Positions 8,757-18,507 are shown, numbered from the stretch's first letter. The stretch is DNA of 64,000 bases from Janthinobacterium lividum (GCF_034424625.1 NZ_CP139976.1:3472001-3536000), one strand, 5' to 3'. Numbers and translations: made by a program. The notes: generated by a model from the sequence alone, not told the origin.

Positions 8757-11060
8757 TTATTTGGCTTTACTGCCGCGCAGCAACCTGAGGCCGTTCGCCA
8801 CCACCAGCAGGCTGGCGCCCACGTCGGCGAACACGGCCATCCACAGGGTCGCCATGCCGGCCAGGGCCAGGCCGAAGAACACGGCCTTGATGCCGATGGC
8901 AAAGCTGATGTTTTGCACGAGGATGCTGCGCGTGCGCTGGCTCAGGCTGATGAATTCGGGCAATTTGCCCAGCTCATCATCCATCAGGGCCACGTCCGCC
9001 GTTTCGATGGCCGTATCGCTGCCGGCCGCGCCCATGGCAAAACCGATGTCGGCCTGCGCCAGGGCCGGGGCGTCGTTGACGCCGTCGCCCAGCATGGCGA
9101 CCACGCCGAACTGCTGCTGCAAGGCCTTGATTTCATCGAGCTTGTTTTCCGGCAGCAGTTCCGCCTTGACCAGGCTGACACCGACTTCATCGCCAATGCG
9201 CTGCGCCGTCAGCAGGTTGTCGCCCGTCAGCATCACGGTGGTCACGCCCAGCGCATTCAATCTGGCAATGGCGGACGCGGCCGTCGGGCGCAGCACATCG
9301 GCCACGGCGATGACGCCCAGCGCGCCGCTTGAAGTAGCCAGCACCATGGCCGTGTAGGCTTGCTGTTCCAGCCGCGCCAGGACGGCTTGCAATGCCGGCG
9401 TCAGGACATTCAATTCCGTCATCAGGCGCGCATTGCCCAGGTAATACGTCTGGCCGGCGATCGTGCCTTGCACGCCGCGTCCATGCAGGGCGGCAAACTG
9501 GGTCACGGGCAAATGGCTGCCGGCGGGCGGGCCGGCCTTGACGATGGCGGCGGCCAGCGGGTGGGCGGAATTGGCGTCCAGGCTGGCGGCCAGCAGCAGG
9601 ATGGCGTCGCGGCTGCTGCCTTCCATGGCCACCACATCCGTCACGGCCGGTTTGCCCATGGTCAATGTACCTGTCTTGTCGACGGCGATGGCCTTGATGC
9701 GGTAACCCGTTTCCAGGAATTGCCCGCCTTTCACCAGAATGCCGCGCCGCGCGGCCGCCGTCAGGCCGCTGACGACGGTGACAGGCGTGGAAATGACGAG
9801 CGCGCATGGGCAGGCGATCACCAGCATCACCAGCGCTTTATATACCCAGGCCATGAACGGTGCGCCAAAAAGCAAAGGTGGCAGTACGGCCACCAGGATG
9901 GCGAACACGACCACGGCCGGCGTGTAGTAGCGGGCGAAATTGTCGACAAAGCGCTGCGTGGGCGCCTGTTTTCCCTGGGTTTCCTCGATCACCTTGACGA
10001 TTTTCGCCAGGGTGCTGTTGCCGCTGTTGGCAGTGACGGTAACGTCGAGCAAGCCCCGTTCATTGATGGTGCCCGCATACACGACGTCGCCCACAGCCTT
10101 GTCCACCGGCATGCTTTCACCGGTGATCGGCGCCTGGTTGACGGACGATTCGCCGCTTTGCACGATGCCGTCGAGGGCGATGCGTTCGCCCGGCTTGACG
10201 CGCATCAGCGTGCCGATGGCCACCGTGGCGACAGCAACTGGCTGCCAGGCGCCGCTGGCGTCGGCAACGGTCGCCGTGTCGGGCGCCAGTTGCATCAGGC
10301 TGTGCACGGCGTTGCGCGCGCGGTTCAGGGACAAGCCTTCGATCAGCTCGGCGATGGCGAACAGGAAGATGACCATGGCCGCTTCCGGCCACTGGCCGAT
10401 GGCGATGGCGCCAAAGACCGCCAGGCTCATCAGGAAATTGATGTTCAGGGTGAACGTTTTCAGGGCAATCCAGCCCTTTTTCAGGGTCGGCCAGCCGCCC
10501 GTGGCGATCGACAGCAGGGCCAGGGCGATGACGAGGGGCGAACTGTCTTCATGCGTGGTCCATGCCAGCGCTTCGGCGCCGGCAGCGGCCAGGCCGGAAA
10601 CCACCAGCAAGCCTTTTTGCATGCCGGACAGGCTGCCTTCGTTCGGGTCGCGCGCGACGACCGCGTCCGCCTCCATGGGAATCGCCTGCATGCCTATGCC
10701 GTGCAGCGCCGCTTCCACCGTGGCCAGCGACGGCAGGGTGTGGTGCACGTCGAGCACGCGTTTCATCAGGTTGAAATCGAGGCCCACGACGCCGGCCATA
10801 TTGGCCAGCTTGTTGCGGATCAAGCGTTCTTCCGTGGGGCAATCCATATTGGCGATGCGGTATTTGGCCGTGTTGGCGCCGGCGATGGCCGTGCTGGGCA
10901 GCGCTGGACCGGACGGGGCGGCAGGCGTGGACGAGCACGCATGCTGGCTGGAACAGCAGCCGGCGGCCTTGGGCGCCGGGCTGGCGGCATGCTTGTGCCC
11001 ATGGTCATGATCGTGCTTATGGTCGTGGCCCTGCGCGTGGTTATGGCTATCGTGCGGCAT
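8757..11060 (-). CDS. Heavy-metal translocating P-type ATPase (Zn/Cd/Pb exporter)
   Basis: This 767-residue ATPase begins with a His/Asp-rich stretch (about residues 4-24) and a Cys cluster (GCCSSQHACSS). It then has an HMA-type domain with the NMDCPTEE variant, in which one Cys and acidic residues replace CxxC. The membrane part has the CPC metal site (ACPCALVISTP, about residue 417), the phosphorylated Asp in DKTGTLT (about 460) and the hinge GDGVNDAP (about 657). DCPTEE and CPC are typical of ZntA/CadA-type pumps exporting Zn2+, Cd2+ or Pb2+ to the periplasm. It is divergent from a MerR regulator and shares a classical MerR promoter with it. Confidence 0.93.
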   Translation of the reverse strand: MPHDSHNHAQGHDHKHDHDHGHKHAASPAPKAAGCCSSQHACSSTPAAPSGPALPSTAIAGANTAKYRIANMDCPTEERLIRNKLANMAGVVGLDFNLMKRVLDVHHTLPSLATVEAALHGIGMQAIPMEADAVVARDPNEGSLSGMQKGLLVVSGLAAAGAEALAWTTHEDSSPLVIALALLSIATGGWPTLKKGWIALKTFTLNINFLMSLAVFGAIAIGQWPEAAMVIFLFAIAELIEGLSLNRARNAVHSLMQLAPDTATVADASGAWQPVAVATVAIGTLMRVKPGERIALDGIVQSGESSVNQAPITGESMPVDKAVGDVVYAGTINERGLLDVTVTANSGNSTLAKIVKVIEETQGKQAPTQRFVDNFARYYTPAVVVFAILVAVLPPLLFGAPFMAWVYKALVMLVIACPCALVISTPVTVVSGLTAAARRGILVKGGQFLETGYRIKAIAVDKTGTLTMGKPAVTDVVAMEGSSRDAILLLAASLDANSAHPLAAAIVKAGPPAGSHLPVTQFAALHGRGVQGTIAGQTYYLGNARLMTELNVLTPALQAVLARLEQQAYTAMVLATSSGALGVIAVADVLRPTAASAIARLNALGVTTVMLTGDNLLTAQRIGDEVGVSLVKAELLPENKLDEIKALQQQFGVVAMLGDGVNDAPALAQADIGFAMGAAGSDTAIETADVALMDDELGKLPEFISLSQRTRSILVQNISFAIGIKAVFFGLALAGMATLWMAVFADVGASLLVVANGLRLLRGSKAK

Positions 11061-11092
11061 CGCATCATCCTTCCGGTTTCGTGTATGCTTCC

Positions 11093-11123
11093 ATTAGAAA
11101 CCCTGTAGCCGCTACAGGGTCAA
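11093..11123 (-). promoter_or_regulatory. MerR-type promoter/operator for the metal ATPase gene
   Basis: Reading on the minus strand, a TTGACC -35 (11123-11118) and a TCTAAT -10 (11098-11093) are separated by 19 bp, the overlong spacing that MerR-family activators correct. The spacer carries a near-perfect palindrome at 11100-11120 (ACCCTGTAG-N3-CTACAGGGT), the same form as the CadR/PbrR/ZntR operators. The divergent MerR gene starts 39 bp away. This strongly supports metal-induced expression of the ATPase. Confidence 0.9.
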
Positions 11124-11158
11124 GCGGAATTTGCATGAAAGAATGAAAAGGGGATGCC

Positions 11159-11590
11159 ATGCGTATCGGAGAACTGGCCAAACGGACAGATTGTGACGTG
11201 GAAACCGTGCGTTACTATGAAAAGGCGGGCTTGCTGCAGGAACCGGGCCGCAACAGCGCCGGCTACCGCGAGTACCGGGAAGAACACCAGGAACGGCTGC
11301 AATTCATCCGCCATTGCCGCTCTCTGCAGATCGGCTTGACGGATATCCGCGCCTTGCTGGAATTTAAGAACAACCCGGCCGAAGGTTGCCAGAGCGTCAA
11401 TGAATTGCTCGACCACCATATTCTGCGCATCGCCGAACAGATGGCGAACCTGCAAACCTTGCAGCAGCAGCTGGTGACTTTGCGCCACCAGTGCGACCAG
11501 CCGCAGCCGTCGCAAGACTGCGCGATTTTGCAAAACCTGTCCGAGGCGGCCAGCGGCCACGACTGCGCCTGCCATACCGAACTTCATTGA
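11159..11590 (+). CDS. MerR-family metal-responsive regulator (CadR/PbrR-like)
   Basis: This 143-residue protein begins with the MerR HTH (MRIGELAKRTDCDVETVRYYEK) and contains the conserved GYREYREEH and IGLTDIRALL blocks. Metal-binding cysteines sit where PbrR/CadR have them: one before the dimerisation helix (EGCQSVNELLDHH, about residue 77), two after it (HQC, QDC), and a Cys/His tail (HDCACHTELH). The family senses Cd2+, Pb2+ or Zn2+, and the sequence alone does not fix which. It is divergently paired with the P-type ATPase. Confidence 0.92.
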   Translation: MRIGELAKRTDCDVETVRYYEKAGLLQEPGRNSAGYREYREEHQERLQFIRHCRSLQIGLTDIRALLEFKNNPAEGCQSVNELLDHHILRIAEQMANLQTLQQQLVTLRHQCDQPQPSQDCAILQNLSEAASGHDCACHTELH

Positions 11591-11602
11591 ACCGATTGCT
11601 GC

Positions 11603-12685
11603 ATGTTGAAACTGTTGCCTAAAAAAACTTTATTGACCTTATCCCTGCTGTCGCCGCTGAGCCATGCCGCCGATGCACCTGCCGCAGCCGGCCATTACCT
11701 GACTTTGTACGCCGTGCCCGGCGTGCCGCAAAATGATGATCCGTACACCTGGAGCACGGTGGGCGGCAAGCAGCTGACGAAAGGCGTGACCAAGGCGGAC
11801 GGCCGTGCCTATGTCAAGGGGGAGGAGGGGGAAGACACGTATATTCTGAAAACTATCAGCATGCGCTGGCAGCTGAAGGTTCCCGCCGAATGCTGGCAGG
11901 GCGCCCCTGACGCCTTCCAGCAATGCATGCAACTGGCCAAAACCACGAGCCGCTATGATGAAGAGCAGGATGCGCTCAAGCTGGCGGAGCAGCAGAAAGA
12001 AGTCAAGATGCAGGCCAGGATCGCCGCCTATGCGGTGGCCGCCCGCGCCAACGACCATGCGCTGGCCTGGCTGGGGCGCGTGCCTTCGAGCTGGACCCTG
12101 GAAGGCTATGGCAAACGCCTGCTGGGCATCGGCGACAAGATCGCCAGGCACATCGCCGACGAAGTCCCGCAGGACGGGCCGGATGCGCGCCAGTTCGTCT
12201 GCCGCGCGCCCGCCTACTATGGCCCCGTGCCGGACCAGGCCGCCGTCGAGGCCTGGATGGCTGCGCCGGCCGACGTGCGCAAGGTGCGGGCCGGCCCGGC
12301 CTGGGATGCGCTGGTGGCGGCAGGCGGGAAAGGCAACTGGATGGCCCGCCTGGAACTGTATTATGCCTTGTCCAGCGGCAAGGTCAGCGAATTGAGCCTG
12401 CTGGAACAGTACCGCATCGTGCAATTGATGGAATGGCTGCACAAGAAGAAGGTCGGCGGTCTGTACAGCTATTTCAGCGCCGCCATCCCGGCTGCGCCAG
12501 GTGGCAACTACCATGCCGCCTGGCGCAGGCAAGATCAGGTCTTCCTGTATTCCGCCCTGCTGGGTGATTACCATCAGCAATACCGCATGGGCAATGTCTT
12601 GCAGCGGGACACGGACCCCGCACTGGTCGAGGCAGGCAAGGCCATGCAGGCCTGCGCCCAGGCCGCCATGCCGCACCGCCGCTAA
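11603..12685 (+). CDS. Secreted hypothetical protein, 360 aa
   Basis: I do not recognise the family. A signal peptide is clear (residues 1-22, ending SHAAD). The mature part is mostly helical, with a long charged helix near residues 125-150 ([22 protein letters not shown]) and scattered cysteines that may form disulfides in the periplasm. It starts 12 bp after the MerR gene and could be co-transcribed with it, but nothing in it suggests metal binding. Its stop codon overlaps the stop of the convergent chemoreceptor gene by 4 bp. Confidence 0.65.
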   Translation: MLKLLPKKTLLTLSLLSPLSHAADAPAAAGHYLTLYAVPGVPQNDDPYTWSTVGGKQLTKGVTKADGRAYVKGEEGEDTYILKTISMRWQLKVPAECWQGAPDAFQQCMQLAKTTSRYDEEQDALKLAEQQKEVKMQARIAAYAVAARANDHALAWLGRVPSSWTLEGYGKRLLGIGDKIARHIADEVPQDGPDARQFVCRAPAYYGPVPDQAAVEAWMAAPADVRKVRAGPAWDALVAAGGKGNWMARLELYYALSSGKVSELSLLEQYRIVQLMEWLHKKKVGGLYSYFSAAIPAAPGGNYHAAWRRQDQVFLYSALLGDYHQQYRMGNVLQRDTDPALVEAGKAMQACAQAAMPHRR

Positions 12686-14232
12686 CGCGTCAGCAAGGGC
12701 GGGCCGCCATCACCCAAGCGGAAGGCGTCGACCACGCGCAATAAATCGTGCGCCTGGTCCTGCATGCTTTGCGCGGCGGCGGCCGACTGTTCGACGAGGG
12801 CGGCATTACGCTGGGTCAATTCGTCCATTTCCGTGATGGCATTGTTGACTTCCTCGATGCCCTTGCTCTGGCGCTGGCTGGCCGCCGTGATGTCGTTCAT
12901 GATTTCCGTCACTTGCTGGACGGAAGCGACAATATCGCCCATGGTGCGCCCGGCGCTGTCGGCCAGCTCGCTGCCAGTTTCTATCCTGGCAACGGAATCC
13001 TCGATCAATTGCTTGATTTCGCGCGCCGCCGTGGCCGAACGCTGCGCCAGGCCCCGCACTTCGGTGGCGACGACGGCAAAGCCGCGCCCCTGTTCGCCCG
13101 CGCGCGCCGCTTCCACGGCCGCGTTCAAGGCGAGGATATTGGTCTGGAAGGCAATGCCGTCGATGACGGCGATGATGTCGACGATGCGCCCGGAGCTGGC
13201 CTTGATCGAACCCATCGTTTCGACCACCTGGCCCACGACGCGGCCGCCCTCGAGCGCCACGTTCGACGTCGATAGCACCATCTGGTTGGCCTGGTGCGCA
13301 TGGCTGGCATTCTCGCGCACGGTATCGGTCAAGGCGTGCATCGACGATGCCGTTTCCTGCAAGGAATGGGCTTGCGACTCGGTGCGGGCCGACAAGTCGG
13401 CATTGCCGAGCGCGATTTCACTCGCTTCCACCGTGATGGTGGAGCCCGCCTGGCGGATGTCGCCCAATAAGGTGTTCCAGTTTTTCAGCACGGTGGCCAA
13501 GGCGCGTGACAGCTTGCCCACCTCGTCGTCACCCTGCGCCTCGATGCGCGTGGTCAGGTCGCCGGCGGCCAGCGATTCGGCGGCACGGCAAGCATCATCG
13601 ATGGGCCGCACCACGGAGCGCGCCACCCACGTGGCGATCAGGGCCAGCAGGGCAAAGCCGATGACCATGGTACCCAGCGACAGCCAGCCGGCCCGCTGGC
13701 CCGCATTCTTGGTATCCTGCAAGGCATCGACTGTGCGGTGGTCGAGATTGAGCAGCACCTGGCGCAACTGCCCGCGCACTTGCTGGTAGTGTCCGGCGGC
13801 ATTTTGCATCGCGGCCACGCCCGTATTCGGGTCCATGGACGCCAGGTCCAGCGCCTGTGCCACGCTGGCACGGTAGCGCTCGATGCCCGGCAGCGCCTGG
13901 CCCGCTTCCGTGGCGGCGCCCGAGAATTTCTGCAGTACCTTCAAGCCTTGCGCAATGGCGTTCAGCTGGCCATCCGTTTGCGTACCGAATTGCTTGAACT
14001 GTTCGTCCGACAGGCTGGCCGCGATGGCAATCTTCGCGTACACGTCGGCGTGCACCTGGCCCAGGGCAATGGCTTGCTGGTTCGCAAGCCGTTCGGCCGT
14101 CAGAGTGACGTCTTTCAATTCGCGCATGCGCTGCTCGTTCTGCTGCATGGCGAAGTAGGACAAGGCCCCCATGGCCAGCAGGCAAGCCAGCGCGACCACC
14201 GGGACGATCAACATCTTCTGTGCGATTTTCAT
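12682..14232 (-). CDS. Methyl-accepting chemotaxis protein
   Basis: This 516-residue chemoreceptor has a first membrane helix at residues 8-30, a four-helix-bundle periplasmic sensor (about 31-185), a second helix (about 190-210), a HAMP domain ([21 protein letters not shown]) and a signalling domain with the hairpin tip ([33 protein letters not shown], about residues 365-397). ATG 14232 gives a short, positively charged start before the first helix. It signals through CheA/CheW. No CheBR-docking pentapeptide is present at the C-terminus. A secreted Cache-like protein is encoded just upstream on the same strand and may share its promoter. Confidence 0.95.
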   Translation of the reverse strand: MKIAQKMLIVPVVALACLLAMGALSYFAMQQNEQRMRELKDVTLTAERLANQQAIALGQVHADVYAKIAIAASLSDEQFKQFGTQTDGQLNAIAQGLKVLQKFSGAATEAGQALPGIERYRASVAQALDLASMDPNTGVAAMQNAAGHYQQVRGQLRQVLLNLDHRTVDALQDTKNAGQRAGWLSLGTMVIGFALLALIATWVARSVVRPIDDACRAAESLAAGDLTTRIEAQGDDEVGKLSRALATVLKNWNTLLGDIRQAGSTITVEASEIALGNADLSARTESQAHSLQETASSMHALTDTVRENASHAHQANQMVLSTSNVALEGGRVVGQVVETMGSIKASSGRIVDIIAVIDGIAFQTNILALNAAVEAARAGEQGRGFAVVATEVRGLAQRSATAAREIKQLIEDSVARIETGSELADSAGRTMGDIVASVQQVTEIMNDITAASQRQSKGIEEVNNAITEMDELTQRNAALVEQSAAAAQSMQDQAHDLLRVVDAFRLGDGGPPLLTR

Positions 14233-14292
14233 CGGAAGCCCTATCGTCAAGAGATCGGAAAACCATCCCGGCGCTGGCGGCGCGGCGGCCGG

Positions 14293-14760
14293 CTACAGGT
14301 AGATGCCGCCGCAGACGACGGTCTCGGCCAGCTTTTCGCAATACATCACTTTCGGCTCGATTTTCTTGGTTTCCGGATTCGTGAATTTGTATTCCTGCCA
14401 GAACGTGCCCTTGCTCTTGGCCAGGTCGACGCGTTCCTTGACGAAAGCCTTGCCATCGATATCCTTCAATTCGATCAGGTTCTTGCCCACCATTTTCGGG
14501 TTGGCGCCATGCGCGACGACCGTGCCGTCGAGTTTATAGACGACCAGGTACAGGTCGTGCAGGATGAATTGCGGCGACTTGGCCGTGATGTCGCCATACG
14601 CCTTGGCATCGCCGGCACTCTTGATGTAGGCCACGCCTTTCTTGACCATGGCTTCGGCATCGGGGCGCGTGGCGCCGCCTTCGGCAGCGCTGGCGATACC
14701 AGGTAGCGCAGCGGCGGCAAGGATGAGCGACAGGCACATGGCAGGGGCGAACTTGGGCAT
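14293..14760 (-). CDS. Secreted single-Cache-domain protein
   Basis: This 155-residue protein has a signal peptide (about 1-24, ending ASA) and a compact domain with the features of Cache_2-type sensors: DLYLVVYKLDGTVVAHGANPKMVGKNLIELKDIDGKAFV and a later GTFWQEYKF strand. ATG 14760 was selected for the GAAGGAG ribosome-binding site 7 bases upstream; longer in-frame starts lack one. Free-standing Cache proteins are thought to bind ligands in the periplasm. It lies 60 bp upstream of the chemoreceptor gene, so it may feed ligand to that receptor, which is inference. Confidence 0.8.
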   Translation of the reverse strand: MPKFAPAMCLSLILAAAALPGIASAAEGGATRPDAEAMVKKGVAYIKSAGDAKAYGDITAKSPQFILHDLYLVVYKLDGTVVAHGANPKMVGKNLIELKDIDGKAFVKERVDLAKSKGTFWQEYKFTNPETKKIEPKVMYCEKLAETVVCGGIYL

Positions 14761-15000
14761 GAGAATCTCCTTCACATTGCGGCAGGGGAAAGCCGGCGGG
14801 GGAACCGGTGCGGTAAGGCGGCGCCTATGGAAGTGCCGACGGTTCATGGTAGCGCGATGCCAGCGAGCATGCGCTGGTGCAACAGATATTTTTTCAGTGG
14901 GGCGTTTTTGCAACGCCGCGTGCACGTTGCCGCAATGGATATTTCATAGGGGAAAGGAGGGTTCAGCCTATCGTGTCGATAGTGTGGCGCGTGCGCCGCG

Positions 15001-15417
15001 CTACCAGTCGGCCGGGTCTTCCGCCGCCGCGCGCGCCAGGTCGTCGCGCCAGTCCTGCTGCGCCAGGCGGTAGATATCGGCAAAGAAGGCGCGCGGGTCA
15101 GCCATCTCATCCCACCGGGCAGGCAGGGCGTGCGTGCTTTCGGGGTCATGCTCGAGGATGGCCTGGAAGTCATAGTCAGGGTCTTGCAGCGCCTGCGCCA
15201 GCACGGCCACCAGCGCATGGCGGTGGCGGTAGCCGAGTTCCTTGTATTGCGACGTGATGTCGCGCCGTATCAGCGCCGTGCGCTGGACCGGGTCGTTCAT
15301 GTCCCAGGCGTCCAATTCCACGCCCAGGGTTTCTTCGCGGTCATACACGTCGAAAGGGCCGAGGAAATGGTGCAAGGTGGGAAGGTAGGGGGCGTCGCTC
15401 CAGGGGCCGCGCAGCAT
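15001..15417 (-). CDS. Hypothetical protein, 138 aa
   Basis: This is an unrecognised soluble acidic protein with many Trp, Tyr and Asp residues. It has no signal peptide and no membrane span. ATG 15417 is preferred because the upstream in-frame extension (to 15672) runs through the neighbouring gene in another frame and has shadow-like composition. It lies 28 bp downstream of the small membrane-protein gene at 15826-15446 and probably shares its transcript. The 240 bp between this gene and the Cache gene (14761-15000) hold no recognisable feature. Confidence 0.55.
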   Translation of the reverse strand: MLRGPWSDAPYLPTLHHFLGPFDVYDREETLGVELDAWDMNDPVQRTALIRRDITSQYKELGYRHRHALVAVLAQALQDPDYDFQAILEHDPESTHALPARWDEMADPRAFFADIYRLAQQDWRDDLARAAAEDPADW

Positions 15418-15445
15418 GGGAGTCTTTCGTTTGATTGCTAAAGAG

Positions 15446-15826
15446 TTACGCGCATTCGGGCAAGGTCCAGCCTTCGTCGCCCATGTCCGTCGGGTAGATG
15501 GCGCGGTTCTGGCCCCAGCGCGCATGGTCGAGAATGCCGTCTTCATGCATGTCCAGCACCCATTCCGTGCTTTCCAGCAGGGTTCCATCCTTGTGATACA
15601 CGCGGAAGAAGGTGGATGTGCTGAGGGCGCGCACGATGTTGTGCGGCACGCCGTTGCCGTAGTGCGGCACATAGGTCTTGATCACGCACGTGCCCTGATC
15701 GTTCCACTGCTGTGCATAGACGGTGGCATTGCGCGCCGCGCTCACCTTGATGAATAGCCAACCTGCCAACACAATGATGAGCAGGAAGGCGGCGACGATC
15801 AGGCCGGTTTTCTTGAGTAGCTGCAT
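15446..15826 (-). CDS. Small membrane-anchored hypothetical protein
   Basis: This 126-residue protein has one N-terminal membrane anchor (about residues 5-27, TGLIVAAFLLIIVLAGWLFI), followed by a short periplasmic domain with two cysteines (GTCVIKTYV and LPECA) that could form a disulfide. ATG 15826 places MQLLKK just before the anchor. The family is not recognised. It precedes the 138-aa hypothetical gene in a likely two-gene unit. Confidence 0.6.
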   Translation of the reverse strand: MQLLKKTGLIVAAFLLIIVLAGWLFIKVSAARNATVYAQQWNDQGTCVIKTYVPHYGNGVPHNIVRALSTSTFFRVYHKDGTLLESTEWVLDMHEDGILDHARWGQNRAIYPTDMGDEGWTLPECA

Positions 15827-15929
15827 GAGGTCATGGCATGGCCAAAAACGAAGTTGCCGCATTGTATGTCAAGAGCGGAAATACTTGCTGTACAGCACGT
15901 ACTGCAAGTATTTCCCCGCGTATGGCCGT

Positions 15930-16481
15930 CTATTTCGCCAATGTCGCCTGCAGGGCGTTCGCCATTTCCAGGTGATGTTGCAACGCTGGCAAGGTCTTGG
16001 CCGCAAAGGCCTTGATGTCGGGATCGCTGGCTTTCTGGCTGGCATCCGTAAACAGTTTTACGGCTTCCTTGTGCGCGGCCACGCCGATGCTGGCCGCATA
16101 TTCCTTGTCGAAAGGCTGGCCTTCCAGGCGGCTCAGCTTGTCGATCTGCGCCTTGTGTTTGGCGCCGGGCTGGTCACTGACCTCGATCTGCTTGCTGCTG
16201 GCCAGCTGTTTCAGCTCGTCGGCCACTTTCGTGTGATCGGTGACCATGGCGTCGGCGAATTTCTTCACCTCGGGATTGCTGCTCTTGCTTTGCGCCACTT
16301 TGCTGGCAGCAATTTCCGTGCTGCCAGCATCGGCAGCCTTGCTGAGGAATTGCTTGTCGTACGCGCCTGGCGCGGCAGCGGCGATGCTGTTGATGGCGAT
16401 GCCGCTCAGGAGCGCCACGGCGGCGCCGATGGCCACGCTTTTCAGGGAGGGCGTACGCGAACTGGTGGTAGAGATAGGCAT
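15930..16481 (-). CDS. DUF4142 domain-containing periplasmic protein
   Basis: This 183-residue protein starts with a signal peptide or membrane anchor (SVAIGAAVALLSGIAINSIAA, about residues 15-35) and continues with a helical DUF4142 domain: FLSKAADAGSTEIAASKVAQ, VKKFADAMVTDHTKVADELKQLA and a C-terminal LPALQHHLEMANAL. The family has a ferritin-like helical-bundle prediction and is often found in stress-response loci. Its biochemistry is unproven. ATG 16481 is preceded by AAAGGA at the right distance. Confidence 0.85.
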   Translation of the reverse strand: MPISTTSSRTPSLKSVAIGAAVALLSGIAINSIAAAAPGAYDKQFLSKAADAGSTEIAASKVAQSKSSNPEVKKFADAMVTDHTKVADELKQLASSKQIEVSDQPGAKHKAQIDKLSRLEGQPFDKEYAASIGVAAHKEAVKLFTDASQKASDPDIKAFAAKTLPALQHHLEMANALQATLAK

Positions 16482-16594
16482 GGGAAATCCTTTCATATCA
16501 TGAGCGCATGCGTGGTTTTTTCTGCAAGCTGATGACAATGTTAAGCCCGCAGCCTGCGCACACCCATAGGACAGTCACGACCATGCCCGTAGGA

Positions 16595-17245
16595 CTAGTC
16601 CTGTTCGTTAGCGCACAATTCGACTTGTTTCAGCGCAAACAAGGCGGCAATGCCCGCATCGCGGCGCCAGGCGGGCATGCCGATATCGAGCCATTCTGCC
16701 ATCGCGTCCAAGTGGGATGGCTCCGAGACGCTGTGTTCGAGTTCGTCGAGCACCGTGTCGCGGTCGATGTACAGGCTGTCCAGCCAGGCGTCGAAGGATG
16801 GCGCCAGCTCCATCATTCCGTGTGCCCGCTTGCCCGTCCAGTCCGGCAACTCCTGCACATAGGCCAGTACCCGGCCGCCGCCTTCCTCCGTCAGGTCCAG
16901 GTAGACCATGGAATTGCCCCCATCGCGGGCGAACGGCAGGATGCGCACCGGCATGTCCGTATGCTTGCGCGCGGCGCGGATCTCGCCCACCAGGGTTTCA
17001 TCGCAGAAATCGCCTTCGTCGGCGCTGAAGAAGGTATTGAAGCCCATTTTTTCCACGCCGCCATTGCCGTCCGGCACATCGCAGGTGTAGTCGAACCAGG
17101 CGCCGTTAGCCACTCGCAAGAACGCCAGGAAGGCGGGTGGCAACGGTGCTTCCAGCAAGGCTTCGATGGCGGCGATCTGCTGCACCGTGGGGGCAGGCTT
17201 GGCGCCCTCGAGCGCCAGGTGGCGGTATTGCGTGTAATAAGTCAT
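16595..17245 (-). CDS. SMI1/KNR4 family protein
   Basis: This 216-residue soluble protein has the SMI1/KNR4 (SUKH) fold signature: an N-terminal helix with IAAIEALLEAPLPPAFLAFLRVANGA, then FNTFFSADEGDF and a late acidic ILPFARDGGNSMVYLDL block. SUKH proteins are widespread and include immunity proteins for polymorphic toxins. No toxin gene is seen here, so that role is not supported. It lies 3 bp downstream of the MerR gene and is probably transcribed with it. Confidence 0.75.
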   Translation of the reverse strand: MTYYTQYRHLALEGAKPAPTVQQIAAIEALLEAPLPPAFLAFLRVANGAWFDYTCDVPDGNGGVEKMGFNTFFSADEGDFCDETLVGEIRAARKHTDMPVRILPFARDGGNSMVYLDLTEEGGGRVLAYVQELPDWTGKRAHGMMELAPSFDAWLDSLYIDRDTVLDELEHSVSEPSHLDAMAEWLDIGMPAWRRDAGIAALFALKQVELCANEQD

Positions 17246-17248
17246 TGA

Positions 17249-17641
17249 TTATCCTTGTAAATTTCTTGCGACCGCCACGCCGTCCTCGCAGCCCGTCTCC
17301 ACCTTGGCCAGCGCATCGACGAGGCCGGCGCGCAGCACGGCCATCGAGCGGGCCTTGTCGTCTATCTGGGCAATTTTCGTTTCCAGCATTGCTCGTTTGG
17401 TGCCCGCATCGAGCGCGTTTTCCTGCCATACAGCAATGACTTCGGCGATTTCCTTCAAGGTAAAGCCCAGCGCCTTGGCGTGGCCGATCAGCTCGATGCG
17501 CCGCAGCGCCTGCGCCGAATATTCCTTGTAGTTATTCGTCAAGCCCGGCTGCGGCGCTTCATCCAGCAGACCCTGGCGCTCGTAGAAGCGCACCGTGTCC
17601 TTGCTCACGCCCGTCAGGCGGGTGATTTCTCCGATGCGCAT
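17249..17641 (-). CDS. MerR-family transcriptional regulator
   Basis: This 130-residue protein has the MerR HTH (MRIGEITRLTGVSKDTVRFYER) and the GFTLKEIAEVI dimerisation-proximal block. The C-terminus has one Cys (GCEDG) and no metal-binding cluster, so an organic or redox signal is more likely. It is divergent from the SDR gene at 17713, and the 71-bp gap contains a promoter with 20-bp spacing, so the SDR is its probable target. Confidence 0.88.
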   Translation of the reverse strand: MRIGEITRLTGVSKDTVRFYERQGLLDEAPQPGLTNNYKEYSAQALRRIELIGHAKALGFTLKEIAEVIAVWQENALDAGTKRAMLETKIAQIDDKARSMAVLRAGLVDALAKVETGCEDGVAVARNLQG

Positions 17642-17650
17642 CGTTTTCCC

Positions 17651-17682
17651 TTGACCGTGGACTAAAGACCGCAGTTTACAGT
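17651..17682 (+). promoter_or_regulatory. Possible MerR-type promoter of the SDR gene
   Basis: A TTGACC -35 (17651-17656) and a TACAGT -10 (17677-17682) are spaced by 20 bp, as in MerR-activated promoters. The spacer has a partial dyad (ACTAAAG ... TTTACAGT). It lies between the divergent MerR and SDR genes. The match is by eye and the dyad is imperfect. Confidence 0.55.
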
Positions 17683-17712
17683 AGAAACACTTTCAACTAC
17701 GACACTTTTACC

Positions 17713-18507
17713 ATGCTCCCATACGACTACACCAAGCAGACCGTGCTGATCACGGGTGCCTCGTCCGGCATCGGCCGCGTCTTCGCGGAAACCCTGGCCG
17801 CGCGCGGCGCCCATTTGCTGCTGCTGGCCCGTTCCGGCGCCGTGCTCGACAGCCTGGCCAAGGAACTTTCCCAGCGCCACGGCATCCGCGCGCATGCGCT
17901 GGTGGCCGACCTGGGCCTGCCCGGCGCCGCGCAGAACGCCCACGCGCAAGCCTGCGCGCTGGGCATGGCGCCCGATGTACTGATCAATAATGCGGGTTTC
18001 GCCACGCACGGCCGCTTCGAAAGCATCGATCTCGCGCGCCAGGGGCTTGAGGTGGCCGTCAATTGCACGGCCCTCATGGAACTGACGCACTGCGCCTTGC
18101 CGCACATGCTGGCAAAAGGGCGGGGCGCCATCATCAATGTGGCGTCCACGGCGGCCCTGCAGCCCGATCCCTACATGGCCGTGTATGGCGCCAGCAAGGC
18201 TTTCGTGCTGTCGTTTTCGGAAGCCCTGTGGGCCGAAAACCGCAGCCGCGGTGTGCGCGTGCTGGCCCTGTGCCCGGGCGCCACGGAAACGGCTTTTTTC
18301 GACGTGGTGGCCGCTCCCGAAGCGGCCGTGGGCAAGCGCATGGATCCTCAAGCCGTCGTCGATGAAGCGCTGCGCGCGCTGGACCGGGGCCGCAGCAGCC
18401 ATGTGGCAGGCAGGCCGAACCGGCTTCTGGCGTTGCTGCCGCGCTTGCTGCCGCGCCAGACCGTGCTGGGGATCGTGGAAGGCATGCTCAAGCCGAAGGC
18501 GGCGTAG
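17713..18507 (+). CDS. Short-chain dehydrogenase/reductase (SDR)
   Basis: This 264-residue classical SDR has TGASSGIG (residues about 14-21) for NAD(P) binding, NNAG (about 92-95), a catalytic Ser in NVASTAAL, and YGASK (Tyr/Lys pair, about 157-161). The downstream PGATETAFF matches the usual PG motif. It reduces or oxidises an alcohol/carbonyl substrate that cannot be named. It is probably controlled by the divergent MerR regulator. The C-terminal KPKAA tail is unremarkable. Confidence 0.92.
   Translation: MLPYDYTKQTVLITGASSGIGRVFAETLAARGAHLLLLARSGAVLDSLAKELSQRHGIRAHALVADLGLPGAAQNAHAQACALGMAPDVLINNAGFATHGRFESIDLARQGLEVAVNCTALMELTHCALPHMLAKGRGAIINVASTAALQPDPYMAVYGASKAFVLSFSEALWAENRSRGVRVLALCPGATETAFFDVVAAPEAAVGKRMDPQAVVDEALRALDRGRSSHVAGRPNRLLALLPRLLPRQTVLGIVEGMLKPKAA

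Noticed and set aside
9360..11108. 582-codon open frame on the plus strand
   Set aside because: It is antisense to the metal ATPase, whose motifs are intact; the frame is low-complexity and His/Gly/Arg-rich.
14761..15000. Possible gene between the Cache protein and the 138-aa gene
   Set aside because: Only short frames without start signals or similarity were seen.
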